Part shown: positions 24,493-32,553 of the stretch, in pieces
Layout: each line of letters opens with the position of its first letter
Numbering within the stretch: the first letter of the stretch is position 1
Assembly: GCF_036227325.1 (NCBI RefSeq)
Contig: NZ_CP109467.1
Location: 7,502,001 to 7,566,000 of the forward strand
DNA: 64,000 nt
Direction: 5' to 3'
Source of the DNA: Streptomyces sp. NBC_01465
GTDB taxonomy: Bacteria > Actinomycetota > Actinomycetes > Streptomycetales > Streptomycetaceae
Program-made: the position numbers and the translations under genes
The notes under the pieces: generated by a model
Databases searched by the model: none
The model's input: only the letters and a program-made list of their open reading frames with translations
What the model was told of the DNA's origin: nothing

Positions 24493-25917
24493 TCAGGGGG
24501 TGATGGGAGTCCCCTGCAGACCGGCCATCCATGCCTCGACCTCTTCGGACCGGCGCGGCAGCGCGCCCGACAGGTTCTCGTTGCCGTCCTCGGTCACCAG
24601 GATGTCGTCCTCGATGCGCACGCCGATGCCCCGGTACTCGGCGGGAACGGAGAGGTCGTCGGCCTGGAAGTAGAGGCCGGGCTCGACGGTGAGGACCATG
24701 CCCGGTTCCAGGACGCAGTCCACATAGGCCTCGTTGCGGGCCTGGGCGCAGTCGTGGACGTCCAGGCCGAGCATGTGTCCGGTCCCGGCCATCGTGAAGC
24801 GGCGCTGCAGGTTCAGTTCGTACACGCGCTCCGCGGGGCCTTCGAGGAGGCCCCACTCGACCAGGCGCTCGGCGAGGAGGCGCTGGGAGGCCTCGTGGAA
24901 GTCCCGGTAGTGGCCGCCGGGGACCACGGCGTCGATCCCGGCCTGCTGGGAGTCGTACACCGCGTCGTAGATCTTGCGCTGGAGCGGGGTGAAGGTGCCG
25001 GAGACGGGGAGGGTGCGGGTGACGTCGGCGGTGTAGAGGGTGTCGGTCTCCACGCCCGCGTCGAGCAGCAGGAGTTCGCCCGGGCGGACCGGGCCGTCGT
25101 TGCGGATCCAGTGCATGATCGTGGCGTGCTCGCCTGCCGCGCAGATCGAGCCGTAGCCGACGTCGTTGCCCTCGACGCGGGCGCGGCGGAAGAAGGTGCC
25201 TTCGAGCCAGCGCTCGGAGGTGGCGACCGCGTGCGCCAACTCCTTGACGACATCGGTGAATCCGTGGGTCGTCGCGTCGCACGCCTTGCGCATCTCGCCG
25301 ATTTCCCAGGCGTCCTTGACGAGGCGGAGCTCGGAGAGCGCCTCCTCCAGCTCGGCGTCGCGCTCGGGGTCGGTGGTGACCGCGGCCTCGAGCCGGCCGT
25401 CGTGGCCGCGGATGATGCGGGTCGGCGCCTCGGGGAGCGCGGCCAGCTCGGCCGCGGCTTCCTGTACGTCGTGCACGGGCATGCCGAGGCGGGCCTCCTG
25501 CTCGGCGAGGGAGTGGCGGCGGCCGACCCAGAGTTCGGCGGTGGAGGCGCCCAGCCAGAAGGAGCCGTCCTCGCGGGAGGAGCGGGGGAGCTGGAAGCAG
25601 TACGCGTCGTGGCCGCCGCCGGCCCTGGGCTCCAGGACGAGGAGGCCGTCGACGCCCTGGTCGCCGGTGAGGTGGACGTAACCGCTGTAGGGGCGGAAGG
25701 GGTAGTCGCTGTCGTTGGAGCGGACCTTGAGCCGGCCGGCCGGGATCAGCAGGCGCTCGCCGGGGAAGCGGGCGGAGAGGGCGGCGCGGCGGGCGGCGGC
25801 GTACGGGGCCTGCTCGACGGGGTCGAGGTCGTGGAGCTCCGTATCGGCCCAGTCCTTGCGCATCAGTGCGGCGAGCTCGTCGGGCACGGAGGGATAGAGG
25901 CTGTTCTTGCGGGCCAC
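24493..25917 (-). CDS. pepP: Xaa-Pro aminopeptidase (M24B)
   Basis: The 474-residue cytosolic enzyme removes the N-terminal residue when proline is second. The N-terminal creatinase-like domain (about 1-175) precedes the pita-bread catalytic domain. Metal ligands are visible in order: Asp in LLLLDAGVETDTLYTADVTR (two Asp), His in GTGHMLGLDVHD, Glu in VLTVEPGLYF and Glu in VRIEDDILVTEDG. Its end lies 12 bp from the convergent conservon P450. Its start is 75 bp from the divergent hydroxyproline operon, a sensible pairing because collagen-type peptides release proline and hydroxyproline. Start: ATG 25917 after a GGAGCC site. Confidence 0.92.
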   Translation of the reverse strand: MARKNSLYPSVPDELAALMRKDWADTELHDLDPVEQAPYAAARRAALSARFPGERLLIPAGRLKVRSNDSDYPFRPYSGYVHLTGDQGVDGLLVLEPRAGGGHDAYCFQLPRSSREDGSFWLGASTAELWVGRRHSLAEQEARLGMPVHDVQEAAAELAALPEAPTRIIRGHDGRLEAAVTTDPERDAELEEALSELRLVKDAWEIGEMRKACDATTHGFTDVVKELAHAVATSERWLEGTFFRRARVEGNDVGYGSICAAGEHATIMHWIRNDGPVRPGELLLLDAGVETDTLYTADVTRTLPVSGTFTPLQRKIYDAVYDSQQAGIDAVVPGGHYRDFHEASQRLLAERLVEWGLLEGPAERVYELNLQRRFTMAGTGHMLGLDVHDCAQARNEAYVDCVLEPGMVLTVEPGLYFQADDLSVPAEYRGIGVRIEDDILVTEDGNENLSGALPRRSEEVEAWMAGLQGTPITP

Positions 25918-25974
25918 GGGGGCTCCTTCGTCGTCGGGGATTCCAGCCTAGAGACCCTTGGGCGGAATGGAAAC

Positions 25975-25983
25975 ATGTGACAT
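25975..25983. promoter_or_regulatory. Small palindrome in the hydroxyproline operon promoter
   Basis: ATGT-G-ACAT lies 10-18 bp before the first gene of the hydroxyproline operon, in an A+T-richer patch continuing as AGTACTGG. It resembles, loosely, the palindrome before the GntR gene (30788-30802). It is a candidate repressor site, weakly supported. Confidence 0.3.
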
Positions 25984-25992
25984 AGTACTGGC

Positions 25993-27159
25993 GTGAGCAA
26001 TCGACTGACCTGCGATGTTGTGGTCGTCGGGGCGGGAATGGTGGGTGCGGCCTGCGCCTTCTACGCCACCCGGGCCGGCCTGTGCGTGACCGTCGTCGAC
26101 CGCGGTCCCGTGGCCGGCGGCACCACGGGGGCGGGCGAGGGGAATCTGCTGGTCTCCGACAAGGAGCCGGGGCCCGAGCTCGATCTCGCGCTGTACTCGG
26201 GCCGGCTGTGGAAGGACGTCGCGGCCGAACCCGGACTGGGCGAAGCCGTCGAGTTCGAGCCCAAGGGCGGCCTGATGGTCGTCTCCGACCCCGCCGGGAT
26301 GCGCGCGCTGGAGGTCTTCGCGACCGGACAGCGCGCCCACGGCGTCGAGGCGCAGTCGGTCGCCGCGGACGCACTGCACGAGCTGGAGCCGCACCTCGCG
26401 GACGGGCTCGGCGGCGGCATGTACTACCCGCAGGACTGCCAGGTGATGCCCACCCTCGCCGCCGCCCACCTGATCCGCCGCTCCGGGGCCTCGCTTCACA
26501 CGGGTCGGGCCGTCACGGGAGTACTGCGTGGCGCCGACGGCAGGTTGACGGGCGTACGCACCGACGGTGGCGACATCCACGCCCCGGCCGTCATCAACGC
26601 GGCGGGCACCTGGGGCGGCGAATTCGCCGCGCTCGCGGGCGTCCACCTGCCCGTGCTGCCGCGCCGAGGCTTCGTCCTGGTGACCGAACCGCTGCCCGCC
26701 GGGGTCGTGCGCCACAAGGTGTACGACGCCGACTACGTGGCCGATGTCGCCAGCGACTCGGCCTCGCTGCAGAGCTCGGCCGTGGTGGAGTCCACCGCGG
26801 CGGGACCGGTGCTGATCGGCGCGACGCGCGAACGGGTCGGATTCGACCGCACGTTCTCGCTGCCCGCGGCCCGCATCCTGGCGGCGCAGGCCACCGCGCT
26901 CTTCCCCGTACTGGGAAAGGTGCGGGCGATGCGCAGTTATCTGGGCTTCCGCCCGTACCTCCCCGATCACCTCCCGGCGATCGGCCCCGACCCCCGGCTG
27001 CCCGGGCTGTACCACGCCTGCGGACACGAGGGCGCGGGCATCGGACTGAGCCTGGGTACAGGGCAGTTGATCGCCCAGTCGCTCACGGACAAGACCCCGG
27101 ACCTGGACCTCGCCCCGTTCGGGCCCGACCGCTTCCCCGCAGAGGAGGGCCAGAGGTGA
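25993..27159 (+). CDS. FAD oxidoreductase, probable D-hydroxyproline dehydrogenase catalytic subunit
   Basis: The 388-residue DadA/glycine-oxidase-type flavoprotein starts with an FAD-binding VVVGAGMVGAACAFYA motif near residue 11. Later features are the HxPxxPRRGF-like loop, and HACGHEGAGIGLSLGTG near the end, which closes around FAD. In hydroxyproline pathways such a subunit oxidises cis-4-hydroxy-D-proline to pyrroline-4-hydroxy-2-carboxylate, passing electrons to the respiratory chain through partner subunits. Here the [2Fe-2S] partner and the second flavoprotein follow with overlapping ends, and the epimerase and deaminase complete the set. The family also contains D-amino-acid dehydrogenases and HcnC; the operon decides the call. 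Start: GTG. Confidence 0.82.
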   Translation: MSNRLTCDVVVVGAGMVGAACAFYATRAGLCVTVVDRGPVAGGTTGAGEGNLLVSDKEPGPELDLALYSGRLWKDVAAEPGLGEAVEFEPKGGLMVVSDPAGMRALEVFATGQRAHGVEAQSVAADALHELEPHLADGLGGGMYYPQDCQVMPTLAAAHLIRRSGASLHTGRAVTGVLRGADGRLTGVRTDGGDIHAPAVINAAGTWGGEFAALAGVHLPVLPRRGFVLVTEPLPAGVVRHKVYDADYVADVASDSASLQSSAVVESTAAGPVLIGATRERVGFDRTFSLPAARILAAQATALFPVLGKVRAMRSYLGFRPYLPDHLPAIGPDPRLPGLYHACGHEGAGIGLSLGTGQLIAQSLTDKTPDLDLAPFGPDRFPAEEGQR

Positions 27160-27473
27160 GCGACCGTCGTACCCCTCTCGACCTGGTACGGGCCGAACCC
27201 GGACCCGCGTACACCGCCACCTTCGACGGCCGCGAGATCCAGGTGCTGCCCGGCCAGACGGTCGCGGCCGCCCTCTGGTCCGCAGGTGTCACGTCCTGGC
27301 GCACCACCCGGAGGACCGGCGAGCCGCGCGGAGTCTTCTGCGGAATCGGCGTCTGCTTCGACTGCCTGGTGACGGTCAACGGCCGCCCCAACCAACGGGC
27401 TTGCCTCGTCCCGGCGGAGCCCGGCGACGCCATCACCACACAGGAAGGGACCGGCCACGATGAACTCCGCTGA
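27156..27473 (+). CDS. [2Fe-2S] subunit of the three-part dehydrogenase (HcnA-like)
   Basis: The 105-residue ferredoxin-like protein has cysteines at 62, 67, 70 and 83 (C-x4-C-x2-C-x12-C), the Fer2_4 pattern found in HcnA and in the small subunits of sarcosine oxidase and D-hydroxyproline dehydrogenase. It would carry electrons between the two flavoprotein subunits. The GTG start overlaps the previous stop by 4 bp, and its end overlaps the next gene by 14 bp, which fits fixed subunit ratios. Confidence 0.85.
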   Translation: MSDRRTPLDLVRAEPGPAYTATFDGREIQVLPGQTVAAALWSAGVTSWRTTRRTGEPRGVFCGIGVCFDCLVTVNGRPNQRACLVPAEPGDAITTQEGTGHDELR

Positions 27474-28878
27474 GCACCAGGACCTCGCGGTGATCGGCGC
27501 GGGCCCGGCCGGGGTCGCCGCCGCCCTGGCGGCCGCGGACGCGGGCGCACGTGTGACGATCCTGGACTCCGCACCGCAGGCGGGCGGCCAGTTCTACCGC
27601 CGCCCCGCCGCCGGACTCGGCGCACGGCGCCCGCAGGCGCTGCACCACGCGTGGGGGACCTGGCAGTCACTGAACGCCCGCCTCCGGGCACATGTCGAGG
27701 CCGGCCGCGTACGGCATGTGACGGACCGTCATGTCTGGTTCGTGGAACGCCTGGAGACCCGCTTCACCGTGCACGCGCTCATCGGTCCCGAGCAGACCGA
27801 GCCCGACACCGTCACCGCCGACGCCGTGGTGCTCGCCACCGGCGGGTACGAGAAGGTCCTTCCGTTCCCCGGCTGGACGCTGCCCGGCGTCGTGACCGCG
27901 GGCGGCGCGCAGGCCATGCTCAAGGGCGGGCTCGTGCTCCCCGGGCGTACCGCTGTCGTCGCCGGGACCGGGCCGCTGCTGATGCCGGTCGCCGCCGGAC
28001 TCGCCGCTGCGGGTGCCACCATCGCCGCGTACATCGAGTCCGCCGACCCCAAGTCCCTTGCGCGGCACGCCTCCACGCTCGTTCGGAACCCGGCGAAGCT
28101 CGCCGAGGGCGCACAGTACGGCGCCGCGCTCGCCCGCCGCCGCATCCCCGTGCGGACCCGCCACACCGTCGTACGGGCACACGGCACCGGCCGGCTCGAA
28201 GCCGTCACCGTCGCCGCCCTCGACGCGGACGGCCGCATCAGGCCCGGCACCGCGCGGCGCATCCCCTGCGACACCCTCGCCGTCGGCCACGGCATGCTGC
28301 CGCACACAGACCTGGCCCAGGCGCTCGACTGCACCCTCGACGGAGTGAACGTCGCCGTCGACGACGAGCAGCGCACCGACGTCCCCGGAGTCTGGGCGGC
28401 CGGCGAGGCCACCGGCATCGGGGGAGCGGTGCTCTCCCGCGCGGAGGGCGAGATCGCCGGACTCTCCGTCGCCGCACGGCTGTTGGGCGCCGCCCCCGAC
28501 CCCCGCGTGCTGTCCGCCGCCGAGAGCGTCCGCACCCGGCTCCGTGCCTTCTTCGCCGCGATCGACACCGTGTACGCCCCGCCCGCGCACTGGGCCGAGT
28601 CCGTCACCGACGACACCGTGGTCTGCCGCTGCGAGGAGGTCACCGCAGGGGAGATCCGCGAGGCGGTCGACGGACTCGGCGCCGGAGATCTGCGTACGGT
28701 CAAACTCCTCACCCGCGCCGGAATGGGCTGGTGCCAGGGCCGAGTCTGCGCCCCCGGGGTCGCGGGTGTCGCGGGCTGCCCCGCGGACACCGCCCGACGG
28801 CCCTTCGCCCGCCCCGTACCGCTGGACGTACTCGCCCAGCCGGGCAACCCATCACGAAATGAGGCCTCGCATGACTGA
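27460..28878 (+). CDS. FAD/NAD(P)-type flavoprotein subunit with BFD-like [2Fe-2S] end (HcnB-like)
   Basis: The 472-residue protein has an FAD motif near residue 10 (VIGAGPAGVAAALAAADAG), a PQAGGQFYRR segment, a second nucleotide motif (VVAGTGPLLMPVAAGLAAAG), and an ATGG motif. The C-terminal 80 residues hold a BFD-like iron-sulphur region: Cys-Arg-Cys in VVCRCEEV and then WCQGRVC plus a last Cys. This is the large second subunit of hydrogen-cyanide-synthase-like dehydrogenases, including D-hydroxyproline dehydrogenase. It overlaps both neighbours. It probably forms a complex with the two preceding products at the membrane. Confidence 0.85.
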   Translation: MNSAEHQDLAVIGAGPAGVAAALAAADAGARVTILDSAPQAGGQFYRRPAAGLGARRPQALHHAWGTWQSLNARLRAHVEAGRVRHVTDRHVWFVERLETRFTVHALIGPEQTEPDTVTADAVVLATGGYEKVLPFPGWTLPGVVTAGGAQAMLKGGLVLPGRTAVVAGTGPLLMPVAAGLAAAGATIAAYIESADPKSLARHASTLVRNPAKLAEGAQYGAALARRRIPVRTRHTVVRAHGTGRLEAVTVAALDADGRIRPGTARRIPCDTLAVGHGMLPHTDLAQALDCTLDGVNVAVDDEQRTDVPGVWAAGEATGIGGAVLSRAEGEIAGLSVAARLLGAAPDPRVLSAAESVRTRLRAFFAAIDTVYAPPAHWAESVTDDTVVCRCEEVTAGEIREAVDGLGAGDLRTVKLLTRAGMGWCQGRVCAPGVAGVAGCPADTARRPFARPVPLDVLAQPGNPSRNEASHD

Positions 28879-29764
28879 GACGACCCACCCCTGGCACGGC
28901 GTCCTCGTCGCCACCGCCCTCCCTCTCCGCGACGACCTGAGCGTCGACTTCGAGGCCTACGCCGAGCACTGCCGCTGGCTGATCGCGAACGGCTGCGACG
29001 GCGTCGTCCCCAACGGCTCCCTCGGCGAGTACCAGGTCCTCACCGACGAGGAGCGCATCCGGGTCGTCGAGACCGCCGTGGCTGCCGTCGGCGGTGCACG
29101 CGTGATGCCCGGAGTCGCCGCCTACGGATCCGCCGAGGCCCGCCGCTGGGCCGAGCAGGCGCGCGACGCGGGCTGCGCGTCCGTGATGCTGCTCCCGCCG
29201 AACGCGTACCGCGCCGACGAGCGCTCCGTCCTCGCGCACTACGCCGAGGTCGCGCAGGCGGGCATCGACATCGTCGCGTACAACAACCCGCACGACACCA
29301 AGGTCGACCTGACCCCCGCCCTGCTCGCCCGGCTCCACGCGGCCGGACACATCCGCGCCGTCAAAGAGTTCTCCGGAGACGTCCGCCGCATCTACGAGAT
29401 CGCCGAACTCGCCCCCGGCCTCGATGTGTTGATCGGCGCCGACGACGTCCTCCTGGAACTCGCCATAGCCGGAGCCAAGGGCTGGGTCTCCGGCTACCCC
29501 AACGCCCTCCCGCGCTCCACCGTCGAGCTCTACAAGGCGGCCACGGCAGGCGACCTCACCACCGCGCTCCCGCTCTACCGGCAGCTGCACGCGCTCCACC
29601 GCTGGGACTCCAAGGTCGAGTTCGTCCAGGCCATCAAGCTCTCCATGGACATCGTCGGCCGCCACGGCGGCCCGGTCCGCCCGCCACGCGTCCCGCTCCT
29701 GCCCGAGCAGGAGAAGGCGATCCGCGCCGCCACCGAGAAGGCCGTCGCGGAGGGGCTCAGCTGA
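28871..29764 (+). CDS. DHDPS-family enzyme, probable pyrroline-4-hydroxy-2-carboxylate deaminase
   Basis: The 297-residue protein is a TIM-barrel lyase of the dihydrodipicolinate synthase/N-acetylneuraminate lyase family. The Schiff-base lysine is Lys165 in IRAVKEFSGD; the Tyr of the proton relay lies in IVAYNNP, where the usual TxxGE-like loop reads PNGSLGEY near 46-53. In hydroxyproline pathways this family converts pyrroline-4-hydroxy-2-carboxylate to 2-oxoglutarate semialdehyde and ammonia. The operon context makes that role likely. ATG overlaps the previous stop by 8 bp and its stop overlaps the epimerase start. Confidence 0.85.
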   Translation: MTETTHPWHGVLVATALPLRDDLSVDFEAYAEHCRWLIANGCDGVVPNGSLGEYQVLTDEERIRVVETAVAAVGGARVMPGVAAYGSAEARRWAEQARDAGCASVMLLPPNAYRADERSVLAHYAEVAQAGIDIVAYNNPHDTKVDLTPALLARLHAAGHIRAVKEFSGDVRRIYEIAELAPGLDVLIGADDVLLELAIAGAKGWVSGYPNALPRSTVELYKAATAGDLTTALPLYRQLHALHRWDSKVEFVQAIKLSMDIVGRHGGPVRPPRVPLLPEQEKAIRAATEKAVAEGLS

Positions 29765-30765
29765 TGCGCAGCAAACTCGTCCTGCACGCCGTCGACTCGC
29801 ACACCGAGGGCATGCCCACCCGGGTGATCACCGGCGGCGTAGGGGTGATCCCCGGCGCCACCATGATGGAACGGCGCAACCACTTCATCGAGCACATGGA
29901 CGAACTGCGCACCTTCCTGATGTACGAACCGCGCGGCCACGCCTCGATGAGCGGCGCGATCCTCCAGCCGCCGACCCGCCCCGACGCGGACTTCGGCGTC
30001 CTCTACATCGAGGTCTCCGGTCTCCTGCCGATGTGCGGCCACGGCACCATCGGCGTCGCGACCGTCCTCGTGGAGACCGGAATGGTCCCGGTCGTCGAAC
30101 CGGTCACCACCATCCGCCTCGACACCCCGGCCGGGCTCGTCGTCGCCGAGGTCGCCGTCGAGGACGGCGCCGCGCGCTCCGTCATCATCCGCAACGTCCC
30201 CTCCTTCTCCGTCGCCCTCGACCGCAAGGCCGTCCTCCCCGACGGGCGCACCGTCACCTACGACCTGGCGTACGGAGGGAACTTCTACGCGATCCTCCCG
30301 CTCGACCAGTTCGGCATCCCCTTCACCCGCGACCGCAAGGACGAGATCCTCGCCGCGGGCCTGACCCTGATGGACGCCATCAACCTGGACGAGGAGCCCG
30401 TCCACCCCGAGGACCCCTCCATCCGCGGCGTCCACCACGTCGCCCTGCTCGCCCCCGGGTCGGACGCCGTCCGCTCGCGCCATGCGATGGCCATCCACCC
30501 CGGCTGGTTCGACCGCTCCCCCTGCGGTACGGGCACGAGCGCACGCATGGCGCAGCTGCACGCCCGAGGCGAACTCGCCCTGGACACCGACTTCGTCAAC
30601 GAGTCCTTCATCGGGACCTCCTTCACGGGCCGCCTCACCGGCACCACCGAGGTGGCAGGCCTGCCCGCGGTCCACCCGAGCATCACCGGCCGTGCCTGGG
30701 TGACCGGCACCGCGCAGTACCTGCTGGACCCCACCGACCCGTTCCCGGCCGGATTCCTTCTCTGA
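29764..30765 (+). CDS. 4-hydroxyproline 2-epimerase (proline racemase family)
   Basis: The 333-residue enzyme would interconvert trans-4-hydroxy-L-proline and cis-4-hydroxy-D-proline, the first step of the pathway. Both catalytic cysteines are present: Cys91 in LLPMCGHGTIG and Cys254 in RSPCGTGTSA. Two cysteines argue against trans-3-hydroxyproline dehydratase, which has Thr at the second place. Opening HAVDSHTEGMPTRV is the family hallmark. Proline racemase is the alternative; the dehydrogenase and deaminase genes before it favour epimerase. Start TGATG overlap with the deaminase. It ends 59 bp before the GntR gene. Confidence 0.9.
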   Translation: MRSKLVLHAVDSHTEGMPTRVITGGVGVIPGATMMERRNHFIEHMDELRTFLMYEPRGHASMSGAILQPPTRPDADFGVLYIEVSGLLPMCGHGTIGVATVLVETGMVPVVEPVTTIRLDTPAGLVVAEVAVEDGAARSVIIRNVPSFSVALDRKAVLPDGRTVTYDLAYGGNFYAILPLDQFGIPFTRDRKDEILAAGLTLMDAINLDEEPVHPEDPSIRGVHHVALLAPGSDAVRSRHAMAIHPGWFDRSPCGTGTSARMAQLHARGELALDTDFVNESFIGTSFTGRLTGTTEVAGLPAVHPSITGRAWVTGTAQYLLDPTDPFPAGFLL

Positions 30766-30787
30766 TCAGCGCATAATGACCGTCAGT

Positions 30788-30802
30788 TCATGCAGTACAT
30801 GA
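30788..30802. promoter_or_regulatory. Palindrome upstream of the GntR gene
   Basis: TCATG-CAGTA-CATGA (5-bp arms) lies 23-37 bp before the GntR start, in the short gap after the epimerase. GntR/FCD proteins commonly bind such short palindromes in their own promoter. It may allow separate, autoregulated expression of the regulator. Confidence 0.4.
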
Positions 30803-30824
30803 CATTGCCGCAAGGAGCCCCCCG

Positions 30825-31511
30825 ATGGCCGCGACCCGCAACCGCGCCGCTTCCCCCGCACCCGAACTGCCCGTGCTCGGGGGCAGGCGCGAGAGCTTCC
30901 GGGAGCGGGTCGCCGACGCGCTGCGGGCCGCGCTCATCGCGGGCGAACTGCTGCCCGGCGAGGTGTACTCCGCACCCACCCTCGCCGCCCGCTTCGGCGT
31001 CTCGGCGACCCCGGTGCGCGAGGCGATGCTGGACCTGGCCAAGGAGGGCCTGGTCGACACCGTCCCGAACAAGGGGTTCCGGGTCACCGCGGTCTCGGAG
31101 AAGCAGCTCGACGAATACACGCACATCCGCCGCCTGATCGAGATCCCCACGACGATCGGCCTCGCGGAGAGCGCCGATCCGGCCGCCCTGGAGGCGCTGC
31201 GCCCGGTCGCCGAGGCGATCGTCACCGCGGCGGCGGCGGGCGATCTCATCGCGTACGTCGAGGCGGACACCCGCTTCCACCTCGGCCTGCTGGCCCTCTC
31301 CGGCAACGAGCACCTGGTCGAGGTGGTGGGCGATCTCCGCAAGCGCGCCCGCCTGTTCGGCCTCACCGAGCTGGTGAAGCACGGCCGTCTGGAGGCCTCC
31401 GGCCAGGAACACATCGAACTCCTCGACGCGCTGCTGGCCCGCGACACCGACGCCGTACGCGAAGTGATCACCCGCCACATCGGCCACGTCCGCGGCCTCT
31501 GGGCGCACTAG
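30825..31511 (+). CDS. GntR-family regulator (FadR subfamily)
   Basis: The 228-residue regulator has an N-terminal winged helix (about 22-90) with LAARFGVSATPVREAMLDLAKEGLV, the GntR signature, and a C-terminal all-helical FCD domain (about 98-220) with the metal/ligand histidines in RFHLGLLALSGNEHL and HIELLDALLARD...RHIGHV. Placed right after the hydroxyproline genes on the same strand, it is the likely controller of the operon, with a hydroxyproline-pathway compound as the effector. RBS: AAGGAG. Its last 4 bp overlap the convergent lipoprotein gene. Confidence 0.9.
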   Translation: MAATRNRAASPAPELPVLGGRRESFRERVADALRAALIAGELLPGEVYSAPTLAARFGVSATPVREAMLDLAKEGLVDTVPNKGFRVTAVSEKQLDEYTHIRRLIEIPTTIGLAESADPAALEALRPVAEAIVTAAAAGDLIAYVEADTRFHLGLLALSGNEHLVEVVGDLRKRARLFGLTELVKHGRLEASGQEHIELLDALLARDTDAVREVITRHIGHVRGLWAH

Positions 31512-32470
31512 CGCGGCGTCACCACGGTCCGCTCCGCCGAGAAGGTCCCCCAGTCGCCGTCCGGCAGCCTGGCACGGATCTTCACCGCGTACGAGGTGCC
31601 GGCCTTCTCGGTGACGACGAAGCGGTACGTCGCCCGGTCCCGCGGCGCGGCGGCGCCGTACGCGATGGTCGTGGTCAGCCGCCCGTCCAGGTACATCTGA
31701 TACTCCTTCACCTCGCCGCCCGTACGCGGCACCGTCCACGCCAGCTCCACGGCCCGCTCGCCCTTGGCGGTGCGGGCCGTCGCCGTGAACGCGGTCGGCT
31801 CCGTGCTGGGGCCCTGGCCCGGGGCCGACGCGGTGGTGAGGTCGGCCGAAGGGCTGGGCGGGGACGCGTTGTCCGCGCCGTCCCTGGCCCTGACGGTGAA
31901 GGTGTAGACGGTGGCCGGGCGCAGTCCGGTGAGGTGCGCCGCCGTGGCGTTCCCGCCGACCGTGTGGATCTTCGACTGACCCTGGTAGATGTCGTACGAG
32001 GTCACGCGCACGTTGTCCCGCGCGACACCCCACTGCAGCGTCGCCGCCCGCGCCCCGTCGGCCACAGCCCGCAGACTCCCGGGCGCGGAGGGCGCCTTGT
32101 GGTCGTCGGGGACCTCCGCCGGCAGCGTCACCGCGACCTCCTTGCCGGCCGGCGAAGCGTTGCCCGCCGCGTCCAGGGCGCGCACGGTGAAGGTGTACGT
32201 GGACGACGCCGAGAGCCCGCCGATGTCGACCATGGTCGTGCCGGCCCCGACGGTCTTGACCCGCACGCCCGCCCGGAACACCTCGTAGCGGGTCACGCCG
32301 TCCTGCTTCGCAGCCTGCCCCCACATCACATGCGCCGACGTCGCACTGCTCGCCTGCACGCTCACCCCGCCCGGCGCGGGCGGGCGCTGGGTGTCCGGCT
32401 GCTGCCCGGAACAGGCGGCGAGCAGCAGCAGTCCGAGTGCTGCGGCGGCGAGGGTCGGGATGCGGCGCAC
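31508..32470 (-). CDS. Fibronectin type III repeat lipoprotein
   Basis: The 320-residue exported protein has a lipoprotein signal (Leu-Leu-Ala-Ala-Cys, Cys20) and three FN3 domains at about 30-115, 125-215 and 222-320. The first two show the standard pattern: Pro opening, a Trp core, and Tyr-x-Phe-x-Val-x-Ala near the end (YTFTVRALDAAGNAS and YTFTVRARDGADNAS). No catalytic domain is attached, so it probably binds a partner or wall polymer at the membrane surface. The GTG at 32470 is preceded by GGAGG; longer readings run through non-coding-like DNA. Convergent, with a 4-bp overlap, with the GntR gene. Confidence 0.85.
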   Translation of the reverse strand: MRRIPTLAAAALGLLLLAACSGQQPDTQRPPAPGGVSVQASSATSAHVMWGQAAKQDGVTRYEVFRAGVRVKTVGAGTTMVDIGGLSASSTYTFTVRALDAAGNASPAGKEVAVTLPAEVPDDHKAPSAPGSLRAVADGARAATLQWGVARDNVRVTSYDIYQGQSKIHTVGGNATAAHLTGLRPATVYTFTVRARDGADNASPPSPSADLTTASAPGQGPSTEPTAFTATARTAKGERAVELAWTVPRTGGEVKEYQMYLDGRLTTTIAYGAAAPRDRATYRFVVTEKAGTSYAVKIRARLPDGDWGTFSAERTVVTPR

Positions 32471-32553
32471 GCGCGGGCCTCCGTCCGACGGGAATGGTCT
32501 GGACCATGTATGGCACAGAGCGCGCCCGTCAACAAGGGGGCGTGTACGCGTAC

